Source of the DNA: Prevotella sp.
Lineage (GTDB): Bacteria > Bacteroidota > Bacteroidia > Bacteroidales > Dysgonomonadaceae
NCBI GenBank assembly: GCA_031271965.1
Contig: JAISUS010000009.1
Span: forward strand, 1-64,000
Reading direction: 5' to 3'
Length of the DNA: 64,000 bases
In this document: positions 36,616 to 45,758 of the stretch, piece after piece
Numbering within the stretch: position 1 is the stretch's first letter
Layout: every line of letters starts with the position of its first letter
Position numbers and translations under genes: made by a program
Notes under the pieces: generated by a model
Database searches by the model: none
What the model was told of the DNA's origin: nothing
What the model saw: only the letters and a program-made list of their open reading frames with translations

Positions 36616-36830
36616 AATTATACTGGAAGTCTTAAGTAAAATCGGTGGTATGGAGAATATGAAAGTTTAGTTAAAGAAAGTGAGTGTGTTTTTTATAGTC
36701 TTAATTGCCAGATAATCGCATGTGAATGTGGTGAGGCCTTCTAACCATTGTACTAAGATAGTTCATAGTGTAGTGTTAGCGGTAGATTTCCGTAGGGTGT
36801 CCCTGGTTTGTGATGAGCCGGGGACGCTTA
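36616..36830 (+). ncRNA. Candidate structured non-coding RNA 2
   Basis: The stretch begins just after promoter-like copy 3 and ends in the stem GTCCCTGG (36798-36805) pairing with CCGGGGAC (36817-36824, one G-U) around a loop containing GATGA. CTAAC near 36741 can pair with GTTAG near 36778. Candidate RNA 1 at 24.7 kb has the same arrangement with different stem bases, as expected for a conserved RNA structure. Boundaries are inferred. Confidence 0.35.
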
Positions 36831-36938
36831 TATATTGATAGGATGGGGAGTCTCAATGCTTTGTCCTTGCATGTAATAAGTCTTTATTTTTTATCGGGAA
36901 TGATAATGACTTTTGTGTTAAAATTAATGAGTTTGCTA

Positions 36939-36975
36939 AAATTCAAAAAAACTTCAAAATCGTCTGCTTTCTTTG
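36939..36975 (+). promoter_or_regulatory. Recurrent 37-nt promoter-like element, copy 4
   Basis: AAATTC plus an A tract, then ACTTCAAAATCGTCTG, then TTTCTTTG at the -7 position. It lies upstream of the GA tract and is the only recognisable promoter candidate for the FISUMP gene at 37469, which would then have a leader of nearly 500 nt. Confidence 0.5.
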
Positions 36976-37108
36976 CGGGATAAATAAGATTTTTTACTGG
37001 TAAAATATATGGCACTAACTCAATCGGAATACAGAATTTTTTTTAGAAAAAACTCATTTTTTTCTGTCACTTTTTCCCCTGAAAATTTGGCGGTTAGCCT
37101 TATTTTAC

Positions 37109-37158
<50 letters not shown>

Positions 37159-37180
37159 AACCCTTTAAGCCCAAACCCTT

Positions 37181-37210
37181 TACGCGCGCGTACACGTGCA
37201 TATGCATATA
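37181..37210. repeat. 30-nt alternating pyrimidine-purine tract (possible Z-DNA)
   Basis: Every base alternates pyrimidine and purine without exception, beginning TACGCGCGCGTACACGTG and continuing with CATATG-type steps. The (CG)4 core is the strongest Z-forming part. It lies 24 bases after the GA tract. Confidence 0.9.
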
Positions 37211-37362
37211 ACAATAATTTACTAAAAAACAAGCGTTACCCTGTCCAAAAGACAGGCTTTCGATTTTACACAGGCTTTGCTTCGGCTGTGCGACATCTAC
37301 TTTGCCGTGCGGCCTTTTTTTATTTACTGTTCCATGCCATGCCTGACGAATGGTGCGTTGCC

Positions 37363-37393
37363 CGTCATTGCGAACAAAGTGAAGCAATCCAGA
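37363..37393. repeat. REP-like palindromic repeat
   Basis: GTCATTGCGAACAAAGTGAA followed by GCAATCCAG. ATTGC pairs with GCAAT. This sequence type, read through as HCEQSEAIQ, is a widespread interspersed repeat of bacterial intergenic regions. Confidence 0.6.
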
Positions 37394-37468
37394 AAAAAAA
37401 TGAAGAACTAAGAATGAAGAATCAGGAGATACAACAACAAATTATTTAGGATTTAAAACTAAAATTTT

Positions 37469-38737
37469 ATGAACAAGATCAGACTTACAATTATTCTAAC
37501 GCTGCTTACCACCTTATGCACAGCAGCTTACGCCCAAGTAACGATCGGCTCAGGCCTTGAGGCTGCCGAAGGCGCCCTGCTGGACCTGAAAGAATATGAC
37601 AATAATAATGGTGGTGACACAGCCGTGAAAGGATTGTTGTTGCCGCGTGTAGAACTCACCGAACTAAACGATATTACTGTCGGGGACATTACCGGCGTAA
37701 CCTCGGTCAATAAAGGTGCGCATACGGGATTGGTGGTGTATAACATAAACCAGTGCACAGGTACGGGAGTTTATGTCTGGGAAAAGAACCAGTGGACGCC
37801 TATCGGGGCGAGCCCGGCCGAACCCTGCGTCAAGGAATATTGGGCCAAGAGCAATATCTATTGGGACGATTCGGCGCAAAGCCTGACCTTCTCGGAAACG
37901 GACGCCTCAAAAGAAAGTTTACAGGGCGTTTACTTCAAGTACGGCAGCCTGGTGGGCATATCTCCTGGGCCTACATCGACTCTTTCCACTTATAGTGCCA
38001 GTGCGGTAAGGGTTTTTATTCCGGAGATTATCAACGGGGCGTATACGGGCAACTGGCTGAAAAAATCCCCGGCAGATGCAAAAACCGCCGGCATATTCAC
38101 GGGATCGACCTATGCCGACATTCCTTACGATGAGAAAATCATCCTGCAACAGGATCTGCTGACAGAGTTTGGCAACAGTGATAGAGGTCACCAGGATTAT
38201 AATGTGCTGTACAGATATACGGCCGATGCCGTAGGCGCGCCTATACCTGCCGGCAGGGAATATAAGGGCGATATATGCCGGTTCCTATCGACCGTGGGCA
38301 AGGCCAAAAGCAAACTTACCCGGAATTGGGCGATGCCGTCCGGTGTGATGTTTAATTATAAGTGGGATGAAACGATCAATCAGAGGGAAACGATATCGGC
38401 AGCTTCCGTGAACGAGAACGGAACAACCTCGTTGAACGCATCGTTGCGTAAGTTTACAGACCTCAAAGGAAATCCAGCCGAAGAGATTAATCTTCCTTCT
38501 TCGGGGTCGCGCTCATACAGCGGAGCTACACTCCCCGGCGGCGGAGGCCGGACAGGCGAATCGGCGTACTACCGTTCCGCGTCCCAATATAATGATGGCT
38601 CTGATGGACGTATCCTATATTTATCATTGAACTGGAGCGGAAGTGTGTTCCAGTTCAATAGCACATACCAGTATTACCGCGATGGAGCCATGTCTGTCAG
38701 GTGCGTCCGTACCGATCATCCTGCACTCAAAAAATAA
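37469..38737 (+). CDS. Secreted FISUMP-domain surface protein
   Basis: 422 residues. The signal peptide ends AYAQ. The N-terminal module VTIGSGLEAAEGALLDLKE, then KGLLLPRVELTELND, GLVVYNINQ and VYVWEKNQWTPIG, is shared with the gene at 55285. The C terminus (ESAYYRSASQYNDGSDGRIL, LNWSGSVFQFNS, then GAMSVRCVRTD) resembles the FISUMP (Fibrobacter succinogenes major paralogous) domain, which typically closes with a SVRCVR motif. FISUMP proteins are secreted and mostly of unknown function. Its upstream region carries unusual simple repeats, which could make expression variable. Confidence 0.8.
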   Translation: MNKIRLTIILTLLTTLCTAAYAQVTIGSGLEAAEGALLDLKEYDNNNGGDTAVKGLLLPRVELTELNDITVGDITGVTSVNKGAHTGLVVYNINQCTGTGVYVWEKNQWTPIGASPAEPCVKEYWAKSNIYWDDSAQSLTFSETDASKESLQGVYFKYGSLVGISPGPTSTLSTYSASAVRVFIPEIINGAYTGNWLKKSPADAKTAGIFTGSTYADIPYDEKIILQQDLLTEFGNSDRGHQDYNVLYRYTADAVGAPIPAGREYKGDICRFLSTVGKAKSKLTRNWAMPSGVMFNYKWDETINQRETISAASVNENGTTSLNASLRKFTDLKGNPAEEINLPSSGSRSYSGATLPGGGGRTGESAYYRSASQYNDGSDGRILYLSLNWSGSVFQFNSTYQYYRDGAMSVRCVRTDHPALKK

Positions 38738-38833
38738 CGTGTATAATTGCAAAATCAAAAAGTACGTATTATAAAAACTAAATGTGCACGAAAATATAAG
38801 AATCTGTTTAAATTTTACCCCCTTATAACCTAC

Positions 38834-38867
38834 AAAAAAACGACCACAGTTTCGCGGTCGTTTTTTT
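38834..38867. terminator. Bidirectional terminator
   Basis: AAAAAAACGACC (38834-38845) pairs with GGTCGTTTTTTT (38856-38867). It has U tracts on both strands and serves the convergent FISUMP (+) and S46 peptidase (-) genes. Confidence 0.9.
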
Positions 38868-38882
38868 ATTCATTTGTTTATC

Positions 38883-40991
38883 CTACTTAATTATTTTCAG
38901 CTCCTGAATAATACGAGGACACTTCATCACTTTATCAATAGTGTAAAGCACGTAACGTATATCAACGCTGATCGTACGCTGAACAGCCGGTTCGAATAAG
39001 ATATCTCCACTCAGCGATTCCCAGTTTCCATCAAATGCCAAACCAATAAGTTGAGCCTTTCCATCGAATACGGGACTTCCTGAGTTGCCTCCTGTAATAT
39101 CGTTGTTCGACAAGAAATTTACATGCATCTTTCCATCTTTATCGGCATATTGACCGAAATTACCTGATTTCAGATCATCTAAAATATACTCTTGTACATT
39201 AAATTCAGGATCACCCGGAACTTGTTTATTAAGAACACCCTGCGATGTTGAATAATAATCGTATGTAACAGCATCGGCAGGTTTGTACCCCCCCACAGAA
39301 CCATAACTCAGTCGCTGCGTAAAATTAGCATCCGGATAGAATGTCTTGTTCGGCTCCATTGCCATCAGTCCTGACATATAAAGGCGGTTTCCTTTACTTA
39401 TCTGGTCTTGATAAGGCAATAACGAATCTCTAAGAAGCTTTAATACCGGACTAAGTGAATTAGCCAGTTCAATAGCCGGATCTGTATCGATATTTCCACT
39501 AGCCATAAGAGCCACAGCATCTTCCAGATTGGTTAATTTAGAGTTTTTATATACCCAGTCTGCATATTTCTGGTAGTCTCCACCAAACTTAACATCTATT
39601 GTGTCATAGATTGCAGGAACATATTTCGCAGGAACATTATCCCTATATATTTTCAGTAAGACAGGCATGACTTTATGATCCAACGAAGGCTCATAATCTT
39701 TATACGTCGCAGCCATGCGGGCACGCAGGTCTTCACTTTTTGCAGCAGCATCTTTATTCGAACGATTTACAAAAAGAGTCGTATTTGCTATTCCTGTAAT
39801 TTCAATACCTCTATAGAATGTTTCAACCAAATATGTCTGTATTCTTATTTCTTCCATGGTCTCAGTATAGCCTTCTTTCAACAGCGGCAATGCGTCTTTA
39901 TATTCTGAGTTAGACGCAGCCCATTGAGTAAAACGGCTTTCCAGATCTTCTTTATCTTTGATTACACCCAACTTGGCAATAGCCTCATTCATCCCAATCG
40001 CGTTTTTCCAATAGTTAGAACTTCCCGCATATTTAGATGCATATTTGATGCGTATTGCATCGCTTGCATTCATTGCTTTGCTCCATATTTCTTGCTTAGC
40101 TCCTCGCACTTCGATACGTGGTTTGTGCTCAGACTCCACCATTTGTTTGATACCCCATGATGGAATATAACGCTCAGTGCTACCCGGATATCCAATAGTC
40201 ATGGCATAATCATTTTCCTTATATCCTTTTAATGAAACAGGAACTGAATATTTTGGCCTGTAAGGAACATTATCGGCACTATAATCGGCTGCTTTATTAT
40301 CTTTATTTGCATACACACGGAATACAGAAAAGTCTCCGGTATGGCGTGGCCACATCCAGTTATCCGTCTCACCGCCAAACTTGCCCACTGAGGAAGGAGG
40401 AGTGAATACAAGACGCACATCCCTGAATACTTCATATATTACAGCATAATACTTATTATGCGCATAAAATGGAACAATCTGAGCTCTTAAAAACTTATTA
40501 CCTTTATATTTTTCAAGATATACACTTGATAATGAATCTATTTTCTGATCACGAACTTCTTCACTGTCTCCTGATTGGATTGTAGCTGTAACAAAATCAG
40601 TTATATCCTCCGTTTTTTGCAAAAAGGCAACCATAAGCCCTTCAGAAGGTAGTTCTTCACTGAATGATTGGCTTACAAAACCATCCTTCAGGTAATCATG
40701 TTCCACCGAACTAAGTTTCTGGATACTACCATATCCGCAGTGGTGATTTGTAAATATCAAACCCTGATCGGACACAGCAACTCCCGTACAACCTCCACCA
40801 AAAATGACGACGGCATCTTTCAAAGATGGATTTGTTTCACTGTATATCTTATCTATGGGGAATGTAAATCCCAGCTCTTTCATGCGAGCAGCACTCTGCC
40901 TGTTTAATTCTTTTAGCAGCCACATTCCTTCGTCAGCTTTAGCACTAAAGACCAACAGAAAGGCAATAAGTGATAGTAATAGCTTTCTCAT
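38883..40991 (-). CDS. S46 family dipeptidyl-peptidase, DPP7-like
   Basis: 702 residues; signal peptide ending FSAKA-D. The chymotrypsin-like double barrel has the catalytic His in FTNHHCGYGS and the Ser in ITGGNSGSPVF. The residue 18 positions after that Ser (FDGNWE) is Gly. In DPP11 enzymes, which cut after Asp/Glu, this position is Arg, so a DPP7-type preference for hydrophobic P1 residues is likely. DPP7/DPP11 are periplasmic exopeptidases of asaccharolytic and gut Bacteroidota, releasing dipeptides from oligopeptides for uptake. Monocistronic, with its own terminator. Confidence 0.92.
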   Translation of the reverse strand: MRKLLLSLIAFLLVFSAKADEGMWLLKELNRQSAARMKELGFTFPIDKIYSETNPSLKDAVVIFGGGCTGVAVSDQGLIFTNHHCGYGSIQKLSSVEHDYLKDGFVSQSFSEELPSEGLMVAFLQKTEDITDFVTATIQSGDSEEVRDQKIDSLSSVYLEKYKGNKFLRAQIVPFYAHNKYYAVIYEVFRDVRLVFTPPSSVGKFGGETDNWMWPRHTGDFSVFRVYANKDNKAADYSADNVPYRPKYSVPVSLKGYKENDYAMTIGYPGSTERYIPSWGIKQMVESEHKPRIEVRGAKQEIWSKAMNASDAIRIKYASKYAGSSNYWKNAIGMNEAIAKLGVIKDKEDLESRFTQWAASNSEYKDALPLLKEGYTETMEEIRIQTYLVETFYRGIEITGIANTTLFVNRSNKDAAAKSEDLRARMAATYKDYEPSLDHKVMPVLLKIYRDNVPAKYVPAIYDTIDVKFGGDYQKYADWVYKNSKLTNLEDAVALMASGNIDTDPAIELANSLSPVLKLLRDSLLPYQDQISKGNRLYMSGLMAMEPNKTFYPDANFTQRLSYGSVGGYKPADAVTYDYYSTSQGVLNKQVPGDPEFNVQEYILDDLKSGNFGQYADKDGKMHVNFLSNNDITGGNSGSPVFDGKAQLIGLAFDGNWESLSGDILFEPAVQRTISVDIRYVLYTIDKVMKCPRIIQELKIIK

Positions 40992-41015
40992 TCAATTCTG
41001 ATTTTTAAATAATAA

Positions 41016-42521
41016 CTAGCCCTTTTTTAAATATTTATTGATAATAGGAATCTCCGATAAAGGTAAATCTTTCTTTATTATGATAAATGTAAACAGTAAC
41101 AGATATATGGTACGATATGCCAGTCGCAATATTTCATTATCAATATCAGGCAACATGGCTGCGAAGTAAAACGCAATAGCTATTGCAAAATAAAACAAGA
41201 TATTTTTTAAATCATACTTTATCGGGAAATATTTTTGTCCCATCAGGTAAGATATGCATACAATTATAAGATTAGCGATAAGGGTTGCCCAAGCACTGGC
41301 AATATAACCATATACAGGAACGAATATAATATTTATCGCCACTTGTAAAATACACCCCAAAACAGAAAAGTATGCGCCGTATTTTGTTTTGTCTGTTAAC
41401 TTATACCATACGGAAAGATTAAAATAAACACCAAAAAGTATTTCCCCTATCATAGCAATAGGCACAATGACAATGCCGACTGTGTAATTCTCGCTAATTA
41501 TATATTTAAGTATATCCAGATAAAATACAACGCCTAAAAAGACTAACAATGCAAAAATGATGAAATACTTCATTGCATCAGCATAAGGCTTTGTACTCCC
41601 TCCATCTTTATTTCTCCCAAAAAAGAATGGTTCATAAGCAAAACGGAATGCTTGCGTAAACATACTGATAATAACAGTGATCTTAATGCACGCGCCATAA
41701 ATACCGATTTGCCGGTTTGCTTCTGCCAAATCATCGAATATATAAGGGTATATATAAGCGACTACTCCTTGACTTATGACTCCTGCAATAGCCAATATCA
41801 TCAGTGGAAAAGAATATTTCAGCATACGTTTCAACAATGAATTATCGAAACTGAGCTTCAATCCCTTCATTGTTGTAGGAATAAGTAATACCAAAACAGC
41901 CAGCGTAGAAATCAGGTTTGCTAAAAAGACATAACCTATACCAATCTCCGGATGATAGAATTTATTCAGGATAAAGCCGGGATATTCTTTATACAACCAA
42001 GGACATACAAGAAGAAACAGAAGATTGAAAAATATGTTGAAGAATATAAATGCTATTTTCAGGGAAGCAAAACGGATAGGGCGCTTCTGATATCTCAGAT
42101 AAGCAAAGGGAACCGTCATAAAGGCATCCGCGGCCACGACAATAGCCATCATCATAATATGCTCCCGCTGCTCTGTATATTTCAGCCATTCCGAAATAGG
42201 AACAATAAAACTGAAACAAAAGAGGATAAATATAAGAGAACTGACACCCAATGAAACAAGAGATGTGGAATATACTTTATCCGGATTTTCATCTTTCTTG
42301 TTCATAAAACGAAAGAACCCGGTTTCCATTCCATACGTCAACAACACCCCCAGTAAAGCCGTGATAGCATATATACGACTTATTTTACCATACTCTGCTA
42401 CATCAATAAAAATATATGTATGCAAAGGAACTAAACACCAATTAAGAAACCGTCCGACAATACTACTCAATCCATAGATCGCAGTATCCTTTGCCAAACT
42501 TTTCATTCCACTTCCAGCCAT
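41016..42521 (-). CDS. Wzx-like polysaccharide flippase (MATE/MVF-type, PST family)
   Basis: 501 residues from the start MAGSGMKSLAKDT; an in-frame ATG 12 codons earlier is less likely. About 12-14 membrane helices are visible, beginning TAIYGLSSIVGRFLNWCLVP, with paired helices throughout and a short basic C terminus. It belongs to the oligosaccharide flippase/polysaccharide biosynthesis protein family that moves lipid-linked repeat units across the inner membrane. No glycosyltransferase cluster surrounds it, so its substrate (O-antigen, capsule or protein glycan) is unclear. Confidence 0.85.
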   Translation of the reverse strand: MAGSGMKSLAKDTAIYGLSSIVGRFLNWCLVPLHTYIFIDVAEYGKISRIYAITALLGVLLTYGMETGFFRFMNKKDENPDKVYSTSLVSLGVSSLIFILFCFSFIVPISEWLKYTEQREHIMMMAIVVAADAFMTVPFAYLRYQKRPIRFASLKIAFIFFNIFFNLLFLLVCPWLYKEYPGFILNKFYHPEIGIGYVFLANLISTLAVLVLLIPTTMKGLKLSFDNSLLKRMLKYSFPLMILAIAGVISQGVVAYIYPYIFDDLAEANRQIGIYGACIKITVIISMFTQAFRFAYEPFFFGRNKDGGSTKPYADAMKYFIIFALLVFLGVVFYLDILKYIISENYTVGIVIVPIAMIGEILFGVYFNLSVWYKLTDKTKYGAYFSVLGCILQVAINIIFVPVYGYIASAWATLIANLIIVCISYLMGQKYFPIKYDLKNILFYFAIAIAFYFAAMLPDIDNEILRLAYRTIYLLLFTFIIIKKDLPLSEIPIINKYLKKG

Positions 42522-42665
42522 AAAAAATATTTTGGTAACAAAAGTAATACAATTCATAGAAAAGAGGTTTCCTTTTGTCCATTATTCCTCTTGATTTGCC
42601 AAACAACGGATGTTCAGACAACTATAAAAAACAGAACTAAATGGTATTTTTATCATATTAAAATC

Positions 42666-42673
42666 TAACTTTG
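42666..42673 (+). promoter_or_regulatory. Putative -7 box for the acyl-CoA synthetase/hemW genes
   Basis: TAACTTTG matches TAnnTTTG, 29 bases before the start codon at 42703. Confidence 0.55.
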
Positions 42674-42702
42674 CATAAAAAATAAACGAAATCAACTAGC
42701 CC

Positions 42703-44511
42703 ATGAACTATTATCATTTGTCCATATTGGTACACCGCCAAGCAATTAAATATGGAAGAAAGACAGCAATTAAATACAGAAGCCCGGAAGAAAAAAAATG
42801 GAAAAATATTTCCTGGAAAAAGTTTTCTGATTATATAATGAAAACAGCCTGGGCAATGGCTGAGATGGGCATAAAAGAAGGAGATAAAATTGCTGTATAT
42901 TCACAAAATACTCCGCAATATTTGTTTGCTGATTTTGCATCTTATGCTAACAGGTGTGTTTCTGTACCTATTTATGCAACATCGTCGCCCACACAGATTG
43001 AATATATAGTAAACGATGCTAACGTACATACGCTATTTGCAGGAGAACAGTTTCAATATAACAATGCGTTCAAGGTTCAACAAAAATCTTCGGTATTGGA
43101 AAAAATCATTGTCTTCGATAAGAAAGTAAAATTTCATCCGGAGGATACAACTTCCATATATTTCGATGATTTCATAGCTACAGGAGAAAACTCAAATGCT
43201 GAAGTAATGGTACGTGTACGCATGAAGGCACGCAAAGATGATGACGTTGCTTGTATCATGTACACATCCGGAACCACAGGGGAGCCTAAAGGTGTTGTCC
43301 TTCCGCATTCATGCTTCTTGCAGGTATTCCGCATACATGATATGAGATTGACGATGACTTCGGATAAAGACTTATCGATGAACTTCCTTCCTTTGGCCCA
43401 TATTTTCGAAAGGGCATGGACATGCTACGCCATACATAAAGGGATGACCATTGCAATAAACCAAGACGCTAAGGAAATACAGAAATCCATCAAGCAGGTT
43501 AAACCGACAATCATGTGCAGTGTTCCTCGCTTTTGGGAAAAGGTATACGCCGGAGTGCATGACAAGGTATCCAGTTCAAAGGGTATTATGAAGTGGCTAT
43601 TCACGGATGCAATCAAGACCGGGAAAAAATATAATCTGGACTATAAGAATAAAAATCTGCGAGCACCTTTAGGTACCCGAGTGAAGTTCTTTTTATATGA
43701 TAATACTATATTCCGTGTATTAAAAATGGTAGTAGGTATCGAAAAAGGAAATATATTCCCATGTGCAGGAGCCCCTTTATCAGATGCCATCATCGAATTT
43801 CTGCAATCGGTAAATATCCCGATCATCATAGGTTACGGATTGACAGAAACAACTGCAACCGTAAGTTTCTATCCGGAAAAAGAGTTTGTTATAGATTCCG
43901 TTGGAACTCTTATGCCGGAAGTCGAGGTCAGGATAGATGAAAGTAACAACGAAATTCTCGTAAAAGGTAAAACCGTAATGCGAGAATATTATAATAAACC
44001 CGAAGAAACAGCAAAGACCTTCACCGAAGATGGATTTTTCAGAACGGGAGATGCAGGACGAATAGAAAACGGTGTATTATATCTCACCGAACGTATCAAA
44101 GACTTAGCTAAAACAGCTAATGGGAAATATATTGCTCCTCAAGCCATCGAAACGCGAGTGATGGAGGATAAATTTGTGGACATGATCGCAGTCATAGCCG
44201 ATGAACGTAAATTTGTGAGCGCTCTCATCGTCCCCGATTACAAAGCCTTGATGGAATATGCCGAAGCACATAATATACAATATAACAAAGTAGAAGATCT
44301 CTTCTCCAATGTAGATATATTGCGTATGCTGGATGCCAGAATAGAGCTTTTACAAGCAAATTTCGCACCATACGAAAAAATCAAGAAATACAGGTTGTTG
44401 GCCGAACCATTTACAATGGGAGGTGGAGAGTTGACCAATACTCTGAAGATTAAGCGTAGATGCGTTGCCGAAAAATATAAGGACATTATAGATAAAATGT
44501 ATAAGGAGTAG
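42703..44511 (+). CDS. Long-chain-fatty-acid--CoA ligase (AMP-binding)
   Basis: 602 residues, cytoplasmic ANL-superfamily enzyme activating fatty acids via an acyl-adenylate. Motifs: the P-loop-like IMYTSGTTGEPKGVVLPHS, MNFLPLAHIFERAW, the A5 motif GYGLTETTATVSF, FRTGDAGRIENGVLYLTERIKD (A7/A8), and the C-terminal catalytic Lys region (LTNTLKIKRRCV). It resembles the FadD15/long-chain family of Bacteroidota. It is followed after 59 bases by hemW on the same strand. Confidence 0.93.
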   Translation: MNYYHLSILVHRQAIKYGRKTAIKYRSPEEKKWKNISWKKFSDYIMKTAWAMAEMGIKEGDKIAVYSQNTPQYLFADFASYANRCVSVPIYATSSPTQIEYIVNDANVHTLFAGEQFQYNNAFKVQQKSSVLEKIIVFDKKVKFHPEDTTSIYFDDFIATGENSNAEVMVRVRMKARKDDDVACIMYTSGTTGEPKGVVLPHSCFLQVFRIHDMRLTMTSDKDLSMNFLPLAHIFERAWTCYAIHKGMTIAINQDAKEIQKSIKQVKPTIMCSVPRFWEKVYAGVHDKVSSSKGIMKWLFTDAIKTGKKYNLDYKNKNLRAPLGTRVKFFLYDNTIFRVLKMVVGIEKGNIFPCAGAPLSDAIIEFLQSVNIPIIIGYGLTETTATVSFYPEKEFVIDSVGTLMPEVEVRIDESNNEILVKGKTVMREYYNKPEETAKTFTEDGFFRTGDAGRIENGVLYLTERIKDLAKTANGKYIAPQAIETRVMEDKFVDMIAVIADERKFVSALIVPDYKALMEYAEAHNIQYNKVEDLFSNVDILRMLDARIELLQANFAPYEKIKKYRLLAEPFTMGGGELTNTLKIKRRCVAEKYKDIIDKMYKE

Positions 44512-44570
44512 CCAATTTGAAAATTTAGAATCTTTGAATTTTGAGATCTTAAAATTTTGAAATCTACTTT

Positions 44571-45701
44571 ATGGCCGGTATATACATACATGTTCCCTTT
44601 TGCAAGACCAGATGTATCTATTGCGATTTCTATACTCGTACAGATATGTCTTCGAAGCATAATTATGTATCAGCTATATGCCGGGAAATAGAATTGCGGA
44701 AGGAATATATCGGCGATGAAAACATCGAAACTATCTATTTCGGAGGGGGAACGCCATCCCAATTAGCTAAAGACGATTTCGAGCAGATATTCGCATCTAT
44801 ATGCAGGAACTTCAAAGTGTCGGAAGATGCCGAAATAACGATGGAAGCCAATCCTGATGATTTGAGTGACAGGTATCAGCAAATGATAAGAGAGTTCCCA
44901 TTCAACCGGCTTAGTATTGGTATACAAAGTTTTAACGACAATGAACTTCTGTTCCTTAAGCGCAGACACTCATCACAAAAAGCAAAAGATGCGGTGAAAT
45001 CGGCTAAATCCGGTGGATTTGATAATATCAGCATCGACCTTATGTATGGGCTTCCCAAACAGACATTGGATATATGGAATAGAAATCTTGACGAGGCTTT
45101 AGCTCTCGATATTCAACATATATCATCTTACCATTTGATCTACGAACAAGGTACACGGTTATATCGCCTTTTCAGGTTGGGAGATGTAAAACCTGTGGAT
45201 GAAGATTTGAGCGTGGAGATGTTTTCTACTATGATAGACAGGTTATCATCTTCGGGATTCGAGCATTACGAAATATCCAACTTTGCAAAAGATAAATTAT
45301 ATTCGAGGCACAATAGTTCATACTGGCTGGGAGTAAAGTATCTCGGACTAGGCCCGGCTGCACATTCATTCGACGGACAAAATCGTGCATGGAATATTCC
45401 TTCTATATCGAAATATACAGAAGGCATCAGTTCAGGGAAACTTCCATTGGAAATAGAATATCTCGATGAAAACACCCGCTATAATGATTTTATATTAACC
45501 GGGATGCGGACAATGTGGGGTGTAGACCTTAAAAAACTGGAAAAACTTTTCGGTAATCAGAAAAAAGAATATTGTCTGAAAAATGTCCGGAAGTATATGA
45601 ATCAAGAATTCGTAATCCAATCGGATGATAAACTAAAGCTAACCCGAAAAGGAATATTCATTTCAGACGGTATTATGAGCGATCTGATGTGGGTGGATTA
45701 A
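44571..45701 (+). CDS. hemW: Radical SAM heme chaperone HemW
   Basis: 376 residues. It starts MAGIYIHVPFCKTRCIYCDF, with the CxxxCxxC cluster in CKTRCIYC, then TIYFGGGTPSQL, ITMEANPDDL, NRLSIGIQSFNDNELLFLKR and IDLMYGLPKQT. A HemW C-terminal domain follows. HemW was long annotated as coproporphyrinogen III oxidase-like (HemN), but lacks the fourth Cys arrangement of HemN and binds heme for delivery to respiratory enzymes. The gene order after the acyl-CoA ligase suggests a shared transcript. Confidence 0.92.
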   Translation: MAGIYIHVPFCKTRCIYCDFYTRTDMSSKHNYVSAICREIELRKEYIGDENIETIYFGGGTPSQLAKDDFEQIFASICRNFKVSEDAEITMEANPDDLSDRYQQMIREFPFNRLSIGIQSFNDNELLFLKRRHSSQKAKDAVKSAKSGGFDNISIDLMYGLPKQTLDIWNRNLDEALALDIQHISSYHLIYEQGTRLYRLFRLGDVKPVDEDLSVEMFSTMIDRLSSSGFEHYEISNFAKDKLYSRHNSSYWLGVKYLGLGPAAHSFDGQNRAWNIPSISKYTEGISSGKLPLEIEYLDENTRYNDFILTGMRTMWGVDLKKLEKLFGNQKKEYCLKNVRKYMNQEFVIQSDDKLKLTRKGIFISDGIMSDLMWVD

Positions 45702-45702
45702 G

Positions 45703-45758
45703 AGCCTGTTTAAATTTTACACAAATATTTTACAATATAGGTCAAGAAACAGGCTTTA
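45703..45758. terminator. Terminator built from a mobile-element-like end sequence
   Basis: AGCCTGTTT (45703-45711) pairs with AAACAGGCT (45747-45755). It separates the convergent hemW and DUF58 genes. The first 40 bases are nearly the same as the left arm of the foldback element at 56735. Confidence 0.65.

Noticed and set aside
44512-44570. AT-rich quasi-repeat (TTGAAAATTT/TTGAATTTTGAG) between the acyl-CoA ligase and hemW
   Set aside because: Short imperfect repeats of low complexity, common in Bacteroidales leaders. No stem or operator could be supported.
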